DNA from: JAIRNF01 sp031551125
Lineage (GTDB): Bacteria; Bacteroidota; Bacteroidia; Bacteroidales; UBA932
Direction of reading: 5' to 3'
DNA length: 64,000 bases
Assembly (NCBI GenBank): GCA_031551125.1
Contig: JAVBOB010000012.1
Coordinates: 1-64,000 of the forward strand
Shown here: one piece after another, positions 27,528-37,041 of the stretch
How positions within the stretch are numbered: the first letter of the stretch is position 1
How the letters are laid out: each line of letters starts with the position of its first letter
Program-made: the position numbers and the translations under genes
Notes under the pieces: model-generated
Databases searched by the model: none
What the model was told of the DNA's origin: nothing
The model's input: only the letters and a program-made list of their open reading frames with translations

Positions 27528-29267
27528 ATGGCCATAGAAAAAAGTTGGATATTACAATCGTCGGGAGAAGCCGATAAGGTTGCTCAGCTCGCAAAAGAGC
27601 TGAACATAGACCCTACTTTATCCAGCTTGCTCGTTCAACGTGGCGTATATACATTTGAAGAAGCCCGACACTTTTTTCGCCCTCAGCTGGAAAACCTTCA
27701 CGACCCCTTCTTAATGAAGGATATGGATAAAGCCGTTGAACGAATTACAAAAGCAATTGAAAACAAAGAAAAAATACTGGTTTACGGTGACTACGATGTT
27801 GACGGTACTACTGCCGTAGCGCTAATGTATTCGTTTTTAAGTAAGCTATCTTCCAATGTTACTTACTATATACCCGATCGTTACAGTGAAGGTTATGGCA
27901 TTTCAAACCAAGGTATAGAGCACGCTCACACAAACGGGATAACACTTGTTATTGTGTTGGATTGTGGAATTAAAGCGAATGAAAAAATACACTACGCTAA
28001 AACGCTGGGTATTGATTTCATTGTGTGCGACCACCATTTACCCGGGGACAGTATTCCGGAAGCGGTGGCTGTACTCGACCCTATGCGTCCTGACTGCAAT
28101 TACCCTGCCTCAGAGCTATCGGGCGCAGGTGTAGGATTCAAGCTCATTCAGGCATACAGCAAAGTACATAACTTGCCATTTGAAGATTTGGAAGCTTACC
28201 TTGACTTAGTGGCTGTAAGTATTGCCGCTGATATAGTTCCGGTAACGGGAGAGAACCGCATTATGGCATTCTACGGACTACGGCGGCTAAACACTAATCC
28301 GCGCAAGGGATTAAAGCATATCGTAAAAATATCGGGGTTAGAGAACCATCCTATCGCCCTCGATGACATTGTATTTAAAATAGGGCCTCGCATCAACGCA
28401 GCCGGACGTATGGAGTCGGGGAAAACAGCGGTTGATTTGCTTACTGCCGAAACCGATGAGGTTGCAATGGAAGTAGCAGCCCTTATAAACTCAGTAAACA
28501 ACGATCGTAAAAGCGTTGACCGTATTATTACGCAAGAAGCCATTGCAATGGTGCAAAATGACAAAGCAATGGAAAGCAAAAAGGCAACCGTACTATACAA
28601 CCCCAACTGGCATAAAGGTGTGGTGGGTATAGTTGCATCACGACTGATAGAATCGTTTTACCGTCCTACCATAGTACTTACCCAGTCGAACGGATTTGTT
28701 ACCGGTTCTGCTCGTAGCATTCCCGGCTTTGATTTATACCAAGCTATTGAAACCTGCTCTGATTTGCTTGAAACGTTTGGCGGTCACATGTACGCTGCCG
28801 GACTTACCATGAAGGAGGAAGTATTTCCTATTTTCAAACAACGCTTTGAAGAGTTTGTGGCGAACAACATTGATAATGAGCTGATGACTCCGCAGGTTGA
28901 TATCCACGCTAAGCTGGACTTCAAACAAATTACGCCAAAGTTTTTCCGTATTCTCAAACAATTCCAGCCTTTTGGACCAGGCAACATGTCGCCTGTATTT
29001 TTAACGGAAAATGTATATGATAACGGGAACAGTCGCGCAGTTGGGTCTGATGGTGAACACCTTCGCCTAGAACTCATTCAAGAAGATGCTCCCTATCGCC
29101 CTATTCCGGCCATTGCATTTCACAAATCAGAAAATATTGAGTACATACAAGGAGGTAACCCCTTCGACATTTGCTACTCTATTGCCGAAAATTACTACCG
29201 AGGCGTTGCCAACATCCAGCTACGAATAAAGGATATTAAAGAAAGGGGTATTGACTTCTTGGGATAG
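27528..29267 (+). CDS. recJ: Single-stranded-DNA exonuclease RecJ
   Basis: 579 aa. It degrades single-stranded DNA 5' to 3' in recombination and mismatch repair. The DHH phosphoesterase motifs are intact: VYGDYDVDGTTAV (motif I, near 85), VLDCGIKA (motif II), CDHHLPGD (motif III, near 165) and the DHHA1 domain with GPRINAAGRMESG and WHKGVVGIVASRLIE. An OB-fold C-terminal part follows (FGPGNMSPVFLTENVYDNG). The length is normal. It is convergent with rsmG, only 16 bp apart; an 8-bp inverted repeat AAGGGGTA/TACCCCTT (29243/29278) spans the junction and may end both transcripts. Confidence 0.95.
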   Translation: MAIEKSWILQSSGEADKVAQLAKELNIDPTLSSLLVQRGVYTFEEARHFFRPQLENLHDPFLMKDMDKAVERITKAIENKEKILVYGDYDVDGTTAVALMYSFLSKLSSNVTYYIPDRYSEGYGISNQGIEHAHTNGITLVIVLDCGIKANEKIHYAKTLGIDFIVCDHHLPGDSIPEAVAVLDPMRPDCNYPASELSGAGVGFKLIQAYSKVHNLPFEDLEAYLDLVAVSIAADIVPVTGENRIMAFYGLRRLNTNPRKGLKHIVKISGLENHPIALDDIVFKIGPRINAAGRMESGKTAVDLLTAETDEVAMEVAALINSVNNDRKSVDRIITQEAIAMVQNDKAMESKKATVLYNPNWHKGVVGIVASRLIESFYRPTIVLTQSNGFVTGSARSIPGFDLYQAIETCSDLLETFGGHMYAAGLTMKEEVFPIFKQRFEEFVANNIDNELMTPQVDIHAKLDFKQITPKFFRILKQFQPFGPGNMSPVFLTENVYDNGNSRAVGSDGEHLRLELIQEDAPYRPIPAIAFHKSENIEYIQGGNPFDICYSIAENYYRGVANIQLRIKDIKERGIDFLG

Positions 29268-29283
29268 AATTGGGGTTTACCCC

Positions 29284-29913
29284 TTACCGCTGGATATATA
29301 CCAGCTTCTTCGTTTCAAAAAACTCTTCCTTAAAAAAAGTGGTTATATCGTACAACTCCACCTGCTTTGGTGGAATTTTTGTTGCCTTAATTTCTTCTTT
29401 TAAATCTCCGCCCTTGAGGTAAAGAATGCCGTTAGGTAAAGCGTTTTTCCCGTTAGGTGTAATTTTCCCCCACACCCATCCTACAAAGGTGGGTAAATCG
29501 GTAACAGCGCGGCTCACCACAAAATCAAATTTTTCTTTTAGCTCCTCTGCCCGCTTCTGCTCTGCCTTAACGTTACTCAAGCCCAACGCTTCGGCCACAG
29601 CGTTAACTACCATAACCTTTTTACCTATCGAATCAACTAGATGAAACTGGCTATCGGGAAACATAATGGCCAACGGTATGCCCGGGAACCCGCCACCCGT
29701 ACCAACATCAAGAATATGCGTTCCTTCCTTAAACGTAATAACCTTCGCTATTGCCAGCGAGTGCAGTATATGATGCAGGTATAGCTGCTCAATATCTTTA
29801 CGGGATATAAGGTTGATACGGGCGTTCCAATACCCGTATAGTTCATCAAGCTTGGTAAAGTGCTCTTGTTGCTCACCAGTTAAATGGGGAAAATATCGAA
29901 GTAGCTCTTCCAT
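29284..29913 (-). CDS. rsmG: 16S rRNA (guanine527-N7)-methyltransferase RsmG
   Basis: 209 aa from the ATG at 29913; the frame can also be opened by a TTG at 29931. It methylates G527 in the 16S rRNA decoding region; loss gives low-level streptomycin resistance in other bacteria. The SAM-binding motif ILDVGTGGGFPGIPLAI lies near residues 68-84 and the RsmG-typical NLISRKDIEQLYLHHILHSL precedes it. It lies 18 bp downstream of an ECF sigma factor gene on the same strand and is probably cotranscribed with it. Confidence 0.95.
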   Translation of the reverse strand: MEELLRYFPHLTGEQQEHFTKLDELYGYWNARINLISRKDIEQLYLHHILHSLAIAKVITFKEGTHILDVGTGGGFPGIPLAIMFPDSQFHLVDSIGKKVMVVNAVAEALGLSNVKAEQKRAEELKEKFDFVVSRAVTDLPTFVGWVWGKITPNGKNALPNGILYLKGGDLKEEIKATKIPPKQVELYDITTFFKEEFFETKKLVYIQR

Positions 29914-29931
29914 TAATAAAATTCGTTTCAA

Positions 29932-30531
29932 TTAAAAAGCAAAACTTTCTGTAAAATACTGCCTTGCCAGCTTACCAAACTGGTTCTTTGCTCTAAACAG
30001 CTGCGTTTTCACGGTACCTATGGGCATCTTCAACTCTTCGGCAATCTCCCAGTAGGCATAACCTTTAAAGTACCGCAACTCCAGCATTTGCCTATAGTGA
30101 GGCTCCAGCTTTTGCAGTAAGCCCTGCACCTGCGTCATTTGCTGGTCAAAAATTAAAGTCTCTTCCGGATTAGGCTCTGATGATTGTATGGCCTCTTCAG
30201 CTATTTTTATATCGCCGTTGTCTCCACCACCACTTGTAGTAATGGATAGCTTTGTATGCCGTTTACGAATAAAATCAATAGCATGGTGGTTAGCAATGCT
30301 GAACAGCCACGTACTAAAAGCATACTGCGGGTTGTATGAAGCGAGGTTCTGGTGTGCCTTATCAAAAACTTCGGCGGTAAGGTCTTCTGCATCACTCTTA
30401 CTATGTACCATCTTATAGATAAGATAGTACAATGTATCCTTGTATCGGTTGAAAAGCTTTGCATAAGCCTGCTCATCTCCCTTCCTAGCCTTTTGGGCCA
30501 ACATGCGGTCTTCCTTTTGTTCAGCATCCAT
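29932..30531 (-). CDS. ECF-family RNA polymerase sigma factor
   Basis: 199 aa with an ATG start. Region 2 (about 25-92, AYAKLFNRYKDTLYYLIYKM, then FSTWLFSIANHHAIDFIRK) and region 4 (about 135-190, LEPHYRQMLELRYFKGYAYWEIAEEL) are complete. A Gly/Asp-rich linker with TTSGGGDNGD separates them. Unlike the FecI-like factor at 8144 no anti-sigma gene is adjacent; the neighbours are rsmG downstream and a glycosyltransferase upstream. It may be controlled at the level of transcription or by an anti-sigma factor elsewhere. Confidence 0.92.
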   Translation of the reverse strand: MDAEQKEDRMLAQKARKGDEQAYAKLFNRYKDTLYYLIYKMVHSKSDAEDLTAEVFDKAHQNLASYNPQYAFSTWLFSIANHHAIDFIRKRHTKLSITTSGGGDNGDIKIAEEAIQSSEPNPEETLIFDQQMTQVQGLLQKLEPHYRQMLELRYFKGYAYWEIAEELKMPIGTVKTQLFRAKNQFGKLARQYFTESFAF

Positions 30532-30575
30532 ACTTATTCAACGTGTACATAAAAGAAATGTTGAGATGCTACTAA

Positions 30576-31691
30576 TTATCGCCCTCTTCGAATACTCAAT
30601 AGAAAGCTTACAAGCGGAGCAATAAAGCGATAGCATAACAGCATACCTACAAGCCTCTTTTCTTGTAGCTTTCTACAAGCCTTAGAAAGAACGAAGGCTA
30701 GTGTTGCTTGCTGCAAAACAAAGAATGATGCGGCAACCAGTAACATTATCAATCCATGAAATGCCAGCGCTACAGCAGCCGCTAAAAATAGCACAATTGA
30801 AAATTCGTCCCAAAATGCAGGATGGCGCTTTTTACTGCCATAAAAATGAAAAGAAGCGCGCTCCACCCGTTTATGCTGTTTCCATTGCAGCATAGGCAAA
30901 GTAAAATCAGAACGAACTATTGCACTATGGCTAAGCTCTACCTGAGTATTTGTTTTATTGGCAATCTTCCCGGTAAAAATAATTTCCTGCAGCTCGCCTG
31001 TTGCCCGAATGTCAAAGCCTTTTGCATCAAAAAACAGCTTGCGACGATAAGCGTAATTCTTTCCATCAGCCATATACGGGCGCTTTCTCAATGCAAATCC
31101 CAAATAGTGCAGCGAGCTAAAAAATAGGTTAGAGCGAACAAGCTTACCGGCCTTTGGGTAACCTGCATATCCTAACACTACAGAAGAAGTCGAAACAAAA
31201 TTTTCCTGCATGGTGGCTAACCAACGGTTATTGATAGGCACACAGTCTATATCACTAAACAGCAACCATTCGTACTTGGCTGCTTTAATGCCTACCCCGA
31301 TAGCCATTGTTTTACCATGGGTAAACTTGGTATCTTTCACAATATTCCGAACCTCAAGCTTTGGATATTGAACCTTCATCAATCCAAGCAACGACTCCGA
31401 ATCATCCTCCGAGCAATCGTTCACAAGTATAACTTCAAATTCAGGATAGTCTTGCTCCAAAAATGCAGGGAGGTTTCTTTGCAGCGCATCAAGCTCGTTA
31501 CGGGCACAAATGATTATTGATACGCCTTCCTTTTTATCGGCGGCTACAAAGGTTTTTTTACGCTTATAAAACGCCACGCGTCCGTAAATATTCCACACGT
31601 ATAGCTGCTGGATAAGAAAAGATACAAAGAGCAATAGCACCAAGACCAGCTCAATTACGGATATGGAGAAATCAGAGTATATGTTAATCAC
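30576..31691 (-). CDS. Membrane-bound family 2 glycosyltransferase
   Basis: 371 aa with a GTG start at 31691. A membrane helix at about 9-32 is followed by a cytosolic GT2 domain: VSIIICARNELDALQRNLPAF, VILVNDCSEDDS, and the metal-binding SDIDCVP near residue 147. Two C-terminal helices lie around 295-315 and 318-335. This is the layout of processive or lipid-linked sugar transferases. The acceptor is unknown. It lies 44 bp upstream of the ECF sigma factor gene on the same strand. Confidence 0.85.
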   Translation of the reverse strand: MINIYSDFSISVIELVLVLLLFVSFLIQQLYVWNIYGRVAFYKRKKTFVAADKKEGVSIIICARNELDALQRNLPAFLEQDYPEFEVILVNDCSEDDSESLLGLMKVQYPKLEVRNIVKDTKFTHGKTMAIGVGIKAAKYEWLLFSDIDCVPINNRWLATMQENFVSTSSVVLGYAGYPKAGKLVRSNLFFSSLHYLGFALRKRPYMADGKNYAYRRKLFFDAKGFDIRATGELQEIIFTGKIANKTNTQVELSHSAIVRSDFTLPMLQWKQHKRVERASFHFYGSKKRHPAFWDEFSIVLFLAAAVALAFHGLIMLLVAASFFVLQQATLAFVLSKACRKLQEKRLVGMLLCYRFIAPLVSFLLSIRRGR

Positions 31692-31834
31692 AGTAGTTTA
31701 TTTAAGGCAGCTAAAGGTACACGTTTTTGAATTACAAAAATAACCATTTCGGCGCAGACCTTTTGATGATTTTCTCATTTATTTAATACAAAATGGGTTG
31801 GAGTGTCGCCCTTAACGAATTTTCCAAACGCCAA

Positions 31835-31866
31835 TTGAAGGCTATATTGATTTTTTACTACTTTTG
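31835..31866 (+). promoter_or_regulatory. Putative lgt promoter
   Basis: TTG at 31835-31837 and TACTTTTG at 31859-31866 form a -33/-7 pair with a 21-bp spacer, 17 bp before the lgt ATG. Confidence 0.55.
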
Positions 31867-31883
31867 GTTCAAGAAACAAAAAT

Positions 31884-32723
31884 ATGCTCATGAACCTGCT
31901 ATTCGTTAACTGGAACGTTGACCCTGTTATTTTTTCAATTGGGTCCATCGGAATTCGCTACTATAGCCTTTTCTTCATTATTGCTTTTGCAATCAGCTAC
32001 ATGCTATTCAGGCGCTTTTTCAAAGATTCCATGCTTAAACCGGAGCTGCTGGATAAGCTTACCTACTACTATGTAATCCCTGCTACTATTATAGGAGCAA
32101 GGTTTGGGCATTGCTTATTCTATGAATTCAGCTACTATATAAAACATCCGCTCGAAATTATTTTACCTTTTTCCGACGGAAAATTTATCGGATATCAAGG
32201 GTTGGCCAGCCATGGTGCAGCTATTGGGATTTTTCTTGCACTTTTCCTATTTCATCGTAAGCACAAAATCAGCTTTGCATGGCTACTTGATAGAATAGGT
32301 ATAGCGGTTGCCATATCGGGGTTTTTTGTACGTATGGGCAACCTAATGAATTCGGAAGTTTACGGAAATGAAACAAGCCTTCCATGGGGTTTCATTTTTC
32401 AACGTGCGGGAGAAGTTGTACCCAAGCACCCAACACAAATTTACGAAGCGCTATCTTACCTATTCATATTTGTTTTACTGCTGTGGCTTTACAATAGAAA
32501 GCGGACTACATTAAAGCCGGGCGTACTTTTCGGTATATTCTTGATTTTGTTGTTTACCGCTCGCTTTCTTATTGAGTTTGTTAAGCAGCCTCAGGAAGCA
32601 TTTGAACAGCACATGGTCCTTGATATGGGGCAATGGCTAAGCATTCCGTTTATTTTGCTGGGAGCAATTATCCTGTACTTTTCTTTGAAAGCCAAGCCAA
32701 GCATAGTACAAAAGAAAAAATAA
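31884..32723 (+). CDS. lgt: Prolipoprotein diacylglyceryl transferase (Lgt)
   Basis: 279 aa inner-membrane enzyme that attaches diacylglycerol to the lipobox Cys of prolipoproteins, including the SusD proteins in this window. About seven membrane helices are visible. The conserved GARFGHCLFYE segment (residues 71-81), the SHGAAIG motif (112-118) and the Lgt signature RMGNLMNSEVYG near 152-163 are present. A second ATG two codons in is possible. It is followed by a strong terminator. Confidence 0.95.
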   Translation: MLMNLLFVNWNVDPVIFSIGSIGIRYYSLFFIIAFAISYMLFRRFFKDSMLKPELLDKLTYYYVIPATIIGARFGHCLFYEFSYYIKHPLEIILPFSDGKFIGYQGLASHGAAIGIFLALFLFHRKHKISFAWLLDRIGIAVAISGFFVRMGNLMNSEVYGNETSLPWGFIFQRAGEVVPKHPTQIYEALSYLFIFVLLLWLYNRKRTTLKPGVLFGIFLILLFTARFLIEFVKQPQEAFEQHMVLDMGQWLSIPFILLGAIILYFSLKAKPSIVQKKK

Positions 32724-32745
32724 TACTAACATATAGAATATCCAT

Positions 32746-32779
32746 AAAGCGGTTGTACTGATTAAGTACAGCCGCTTTT
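32746..32779 (+). terminator. Rho-independent terminator of lgt
   Basis: A 14-bp stem AAAGCGGTTGTACT (32746-32759) pairs with AGTACAGCCGCTTT (32765-32778) with one wobble and a 5-nt loop, followed by T residues. It starts 23 bp after the lgt stop. Confidence 0.9.
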
Positions 32780-32884
32780 ACCTTACAGCACCTCTGAAAG
32801 TTTTATGAGGTAGTAATTCTTACCCCATGAGAAGAATAAACGGAAAATCCTTTCTGACAATATAACAACAGCATTGAAGTATCA

Positions 32885-33006
32885 CAGCCCCGAAGAAGGC
32901 TGAATATAAATAACCGTGGGTAAAACCCACGGCACAAGCAGGCGCAATTTTAGCTTCAGTCTAACTACCCCGCATTGCATACGGGGTTATTATTGTTTAA
33001 CCCCGT
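32885..33006. repeat. Composite palindromic intergenic repeat
   Basis: Successive hairpins are CCGTGGGT/ACCCACGG (32914-32932) and ACGGGGTTA/TAACCCCGT (32981-32989 and 32998-33006), preceded by CAGCCCCGAAGAAGGCTG. The style matches the palindrome clusters at 57863-58057 and 59779-59830 but the sequences differ. Confidence 0.5.
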
Positions 33007-33116
33007 GGGGGTTGCTTGTAATAGTGTGTAGAAGGATACACGTGTCTCGGTATTTTTTAAGAGGGCTAAATCAAGCAATGCTAACCCAGAAAAACCGGCC
33101 TATGGCTATAGGCCCA

Positions 33117-33144
33117 TAAAAAAGGGCTTCCGATTGGAAGCCCT
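33117..33144 (-). terminator. Terminator of ppiD
   Basis: AGGGCTTCC (33123-33131) and GGAAGCCCT (33136-33144) form a perfect 9-bp stem with a GATT loop. On the minus strand it is followed by a run of T. It ends 25 bp from the ppiD stop. Confidence 0.85.
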
Positions 33145-33169
33145 AATAAAATCAGCAATCGCTATGGTG

Positions 33170-35284
33170 CTAGAACTTTCTCAAATCTTTTACCTTCGCA
33201 GTCTTTATTAGCACGTTATAAAAATCTCCCTGGTGCATCATTTGCATTTGCTCTACGTGGCTTTTTGCCATTTCAGGAGTATAGCCTTCGTCCGTTCTTT
33301 TATTGGTTACAACAAGCATGTATGTAGCGCTATTTCCAATCACAGGTTCAGATAGCTTATTCATCTCAGCAAGCGTAGCTGTAGCAACAACTTTAGGCTC
33401 TACACCTAAGCCGGGAATATATGGAGAATTAAATGTAACCGGATCAACTACCGACTGTACTGTTAAGCTTAACTTCTCTGCAACAGTCTGAATATTTCCA
33501 CCTGCGTTAGCCGCTGCTTCTTTCATTTTTGCGGCAAGCGCCTCTCCCTGTTTTTCTTTTCTCAGCTCTTCTCCAATCTGATCTTTCACCTGGTCAAATG
33601 GGGCTATTCCATTTTCTCTTACTTCAGTAACTGCCGCAACAATAAAGTATTGGTTTTCCAGTGTAATAACACCTGATACAGCACCCTTCTCCACTTTATC
33701 CTCATAAGCCCAGTTAACCAGTAAGCGAGCATTAGTTAACGATAGTACATTCTTGCTTGAGCGAACAATTTTTGGAGCCAGCTGCTTTACATAGCCGCTT
33801 TCTTCTGTTGCCTTCTTAAACGCTTCATAACCGTTTTGTGCTTGCGATGCTAGCTGACTAGCCTTATTGTATGCCGCATCATACGTTTTTTTACCTGCTG
33901 TAATTTCTTTTTGTATAACAGCAAGCTGCACTTTCATTACATCTTTGGTTCTTGCACTTACTTGGAAAACAAAATATCCACTTTGTGATGGCAATATCAT
34001 TATCTTTCCCGCCGGTTGCATAAAGCAAGAATCCACCATGTGAGGAGGCAAATCGGCTTGTCTAAACCATCCTGCATCGCCGCCATTTACTGCCGATTCA
34101 TTATCCACCGGATATTGCATGGCCAATGTACTCCAGCTATCACTATGTTGCAATACCTTTTGAACGCTATCTGCCACTTTTTTTGCGGCTTCAGGTGTAC
34201 TTGTAATAGGAATCAGTATGTTCCGAATTCTCACCGAATCAGGAAGCATACGAACATCATTTATACGGGCAATCTTATACACATTGCCGTCACGTGTGGG
34301 AGGTAGTACATCCTGTCTTCCTGCGCTAAATGCAAAGCTGTCTAAAACCGAAGATAGTTCACCCCGTTTGTAAAAAGACATATCGCTATTTTTTCCGTTA
34401 GCATTCAACCGCACAAACGATACCAAATCTGTTGATGCAGTAAAATCGGGAACTAACTTTTCTAATGAGCTTTTTGCATTCGCATCATCCTCCTCTGTTG
34501 CTATTACAGGAAAACTTACAAACTCTATATCTCTTGACTCTTCTTGTTCGTAACGCTTTTTATGCTTGGCATAATAATCTTTTGCTTCAGATATTTTAAT
34601 ACGATACAAGCTGTCAGCCTCAGCGCCTCCCATAAACCGTTCAGCAATGTAGTTAAACTCAACGCTGTTAGCAGCAGATGCAACAGCATGCTTCACCTGA
34701 AGCGAGTTTACATAGCTTGCTTTATTAATCAATGCTATATACTTTGTCATAAGGCTGTTGCTCTTGATTTGGTCTTCAAGGTAAACAATCAGCTCTTGCT
34801 GCACTTGTCTTTGCTCAGAATCCTGGCTGGCATTCTTCCAAAAGTTATTTAGAGATTCCCAATCCACCTCGCCTGTTTGGGGATTTGTAAAGGCTTGCTT
34901 AACAATGGGCGAAAGGTTTTGTCCTGCACCTAAATCTCTCAACTCTGCTTCTGATACGCCTAGACCTACTTCCTCAAATTGTTCATCAAACACATTTCGA
35001 CGAAGTAGCTCATTCCACGTTTCGTTTCTTACTTCCTCCTGAGCTTGCTCACTCAACGTAGCTTGTCTTGTACGCAGCTGGTAGATATGAGAATAGTAGT
35101 TCTCCAGCTCTTGAAATTTTTGAGGGTCGATCTTCTTCCCGTTCATCTCACCAAGACTGTTATTTGACGAGTGTAAATAGTTTATAATATCCTGAGGATT
35201 AACAAGAAACGACAGCAGCGCAATACCAATGATGATTGAGATAAACACTCCCGCTCGGGTTCTAATCTTTTCTAAAGTAGCCAT
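33170..35284 (-). CDS. ppiD: PpiD-like membrane-anchored peptidyl-prolyl isomerase/chaperone
   Basis: 704 aa. A single N-terminal membrane helix (about 13-28, VFISIIIGIALLSFLV) anchors a long periplasmic part. The SurA-N-like chaperone region (about 40-230, including ELRDLGAGQNLSPIVKQAF) is followed by a parvulin-type rotamase domain (about 345-440, RIRNILIPITSTPEAAKKVADS and GGDAGWFRQADLP) and a second, less clear parvulin-like segment. PpiD assists folding of outer-membrane proteins leaving the Sec translocon. The length is slightly above E. coli PpiD. It is divergent from the yifB gene. Confidence 0.9.
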   Translation of the reverse strand: MATLEKIRTRAGVFISIIIGIALLSFLVNPQDIINYLHSSNNSLGEMNGKKIDPQKFQELENYYSHIYQLRTRQATLSEQAQEEVRNETWNELLRRNVFDEQFEEVGLGVSEAELRDLGAGQNLSPIVKQAFTNPQTGEVDWESLNNFWKNASQDSEQRQVQQELIVYLEDQIKSNSLMTKYIALINKASYVNSLQVKHAVASAANSVEFNYIAERFMGGAEADSLYRIKISEAKDYYAKHKKRYEQEESRDIEFVSFPVIATEEDDANAKSSLEKLVPDFTASTDLVSFVRLNANGKNSDMSFYKRGELSSVLDSFAFSAGRQDVLPPTRDGNVYKIARINDVRMLPDSVRIRNILIPITSTPEAAKKVADSVQKVLQHSDSWSTLAMQYPVDNESAVNGGDAGWFRQADLPPHMVDSCFMQPAGKIMILPSQSGYFVFQVSARTKDVMKVQLAVIQKEITAGKKTYDAAYNKASQLASQAQNGYEAFKKATEESGYVKQLAPKIVRSSKNVLSLTNARLLVNWAYEDKVEKGAVSGVITLENQYFIVAAVTEVRENGIAPFDQVKDQIGEELRKEKQGEALAAKMKEAAANAGGNIQTVAEKLSLTVQSVVDPVTFNSPYIPGLGVEPKVVATATLAEMNKLSEPVIGNSATYMLVVTNKRTDEGYTPEMAKSHVEQMQMMHQGDFYNVLIKTAKVKDLRKF

Positions 35285-35436
35285 TTATTTGATTTTAAAT
35301 AGTTTATATCAAACAGGGTTTATGATTTTTGAGATTGCGAATATAGTTAAAATAAAGAGAGATAGCATAAGTCTATGAAATATTTTGCTTGCTTTGTTAA
35401 TTTTCAATACTTTCGACTTCGCAAAAATTACAGAAA

Positions 35437-36978
35437 ATGCTCATTAAAACCTATGGTAGCGCCCTTTACGGAATCAACGCTACCACCATTACCATAGAAG
35501 TTAGCGTATCACAAGGGGTCAACTTTTTTTTGGTAGGCTTACCTGATAATGCTGTTAAAGAAAGCCAGCAGCGTATAGCCACCGCTTTGGAAGCTATAGG
35601 ATATCGTATGCCCGGAAGGAAGGTTGTTATCAACATGGCTCCCGCCGACATACGGAAGGAGGGCTCTGCTTATGATTTACCTCTGGCAATGGGTATTTTG
35701 GCTGCATCGGAACAGCTGCTACCAACCCGCGATTTGAAAGATTACGTCATTATGGGAGAGCTATCGCTCGACGGACAGCTGCGCCCCATCAAAGGCGCTC
35801 TGCCCATAGCCATTCAGGCCAGAAGTGAAGGGTTTAAAGGATTTATACTTCCAAAAGAAAATGCCCGAGAAGCAGCAGTAGTGGATACTCTGGAGGTATA
35901 TGGTGTTGAACAGCTGAGCGATGTGGTAGATTTTTTCAAAGGAGAGAAAGATCTACAACCGTTGAAGATAAATACGCGTGAAGAGTTCATCGCGTCATCC
36001 AATAGCTACGATATAGATTTTTCTGATGTAAAGGGACAAGAAAACGTAAAGCGGGCATTGGAAATTGCAGCAGCAGGCGGACACAACGTAATTATGATAG
36101 GCCCTCCGGGCTCGGGAAAAACCATGCTGGCTAAATGTCTGCCGGGCGTTATTCCACCTCTTACACTTCGCGAAGCGTTGGAAACTACCAAGATTCACTC
36201 CGTTGCCGGAAAGGTAAGCCACAATACGGGACTTATGACTACCCGCCCGTTCCGCTCGCCGCATCACACCATTTCAGATGTTGCGCTGGTTGGTGGGGGG
36301 ACATACCCTCAACCCGGGGAAATATCGCTGGCCCATAACGGTGTACTATTTTTGGATGAGCTGCCGGAGTTTAAAAGAACAGCCCTCGAAGTTATGCGTC
36401 AACCGCTGGAGGAGCGGAAAAGCACCATCTCCCGCGCTAAATTCTCAGTAGAGTATCCTGCCAACTTTATGCTGGTAGCCTCTATGAACCCCTGCCCCTG
36501 CGGGTATTACACGCACCCAGACAAGGAATGTGTTTGTGCACCGGGCATTGTACAAAAGTACATGAGCCGCATTTCCGGCCCCCTACTCGACCGCATCGAC
36601 ATTCATATTGACGTCATTCCCGTATCATACGATAAGCTGTCGGAGCTGCAACGTGCAGAGTCAAGTGAAACAGTAAGACAACGAGTTGTAACGGCACGAG
36701 CAGTTCAAGAAGAGCGCTTTATAGCCGAAAAAAATGTGTATTGCAACGCTATGATGTCTTCGCGCCAGCTAAGGGCTTACTGTGTACTCGACAACGAAGG
36801 ACAGCTACTGTTAAAGGAAGCCATGCAACAGCTTAACCTATCGGCTCGTGCCTATGACCGAATTTTGAAAGTATCACGAACTATTGCCGATTTGGACAGC
36901 TCACAAAATATTCAACCCCATCATCTGGCGGAAGCTATTCAATACCGAAGCCTTGACCGTGAAGGTTGGGCCGGATAA
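35437..36978 (+). CDS. YifB/ComM-family Mg-chelatase-like AAA+ ATPase
   Basis: 513 aa. An N-terminal Lon-protease-like fold (about 20-145, INMAPADIRKEGSAYDLPLAMG) is followed by a Mg-chelatase-type AAA+ domain with Walker A GPPGSGKT (near 222-229), Walker B LFLDELPEF and the zinc-like MNPCPCGYYTHPDKECVC, then a C-terminal helical lid. ComM, the best studied member, is a branch-migration helicase aiding integration of taken-up DNA; the role here is inferred from family. It stands upstream of the DUF3943 gene with 63 bp between. Confidence 0.92.
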   Translation: MLIKTYGSALYGINATTITIEVSVSQGVNFFLVGLPDNAVKESQQRIATALEAIGYRMPGRKVVINMAPADIRKEGSAYDLPLAMGILAASEQLLPTRDLKDYVIMGELSLDGQLRPIKGALPIAIQARSEGFKGFILPKENAREAAVVDTLEVYGVEQLSDVVDFFKGEKDLQPLKINTREEFIASSNSYDIDFSDVKGQENVKRALEIAAAGGHNVIMIGPPGSGKTMLAKCLPGVIPPLTLREALETTKIHSVAGKVSHNTGLMTTRPFRSPHHTISDVALVGGGTYPQPGEISLAHNGVLFLDELPEFKRTALEVMRQPLEERKSTISRAKFSVEYPANFMLVASMNPCPCGYYTHPDKECVCAPGIVQKYMSRISGPLLDRIDIHIDVIPVSYDKLSELQRAESSETVRQRVVTARAVQEERFIAEKNVYCNAMMSSRQLRAYCVLDNEGQLLLKEAMQQLNLSARAYDRILKVSRTIADLDSSQNIQPHHLAEAIQYRSLDREGWAG

Positions 36979-37041
36979 ATTTCACACTATTAGTGAACAG
37001 TTAAACGGTTGAAGTGTTTTTATAAAAACACCCAGCCACTA

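Larger units (their letters stand above)
32724..33169. other. Intergenic region with terminators and palindrome cluster
   Basis: 446 bp between convergent lgt and ppiD. It carries the lgt terminator, a cluster of palindromes at 32885-33006 and the ppiD terminator at 33117-33144. The plus-strand open frame across 32916-33119 runs through these palindromes and is not credible as a gene. Confidence 0.65.

Noticed and set aside
29932..30531. ECF sigma factor as a FecI-type partner of a nearby susC
   Set aside because: No FecR or STN-bearing receptor lies near it, so it was not assigned to surface signalling.
32916..33119. Plus-strand frame of 67 codons
   Set aside because: It runs through a cluster of palindromes between two terminators. 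No known motif is visible.
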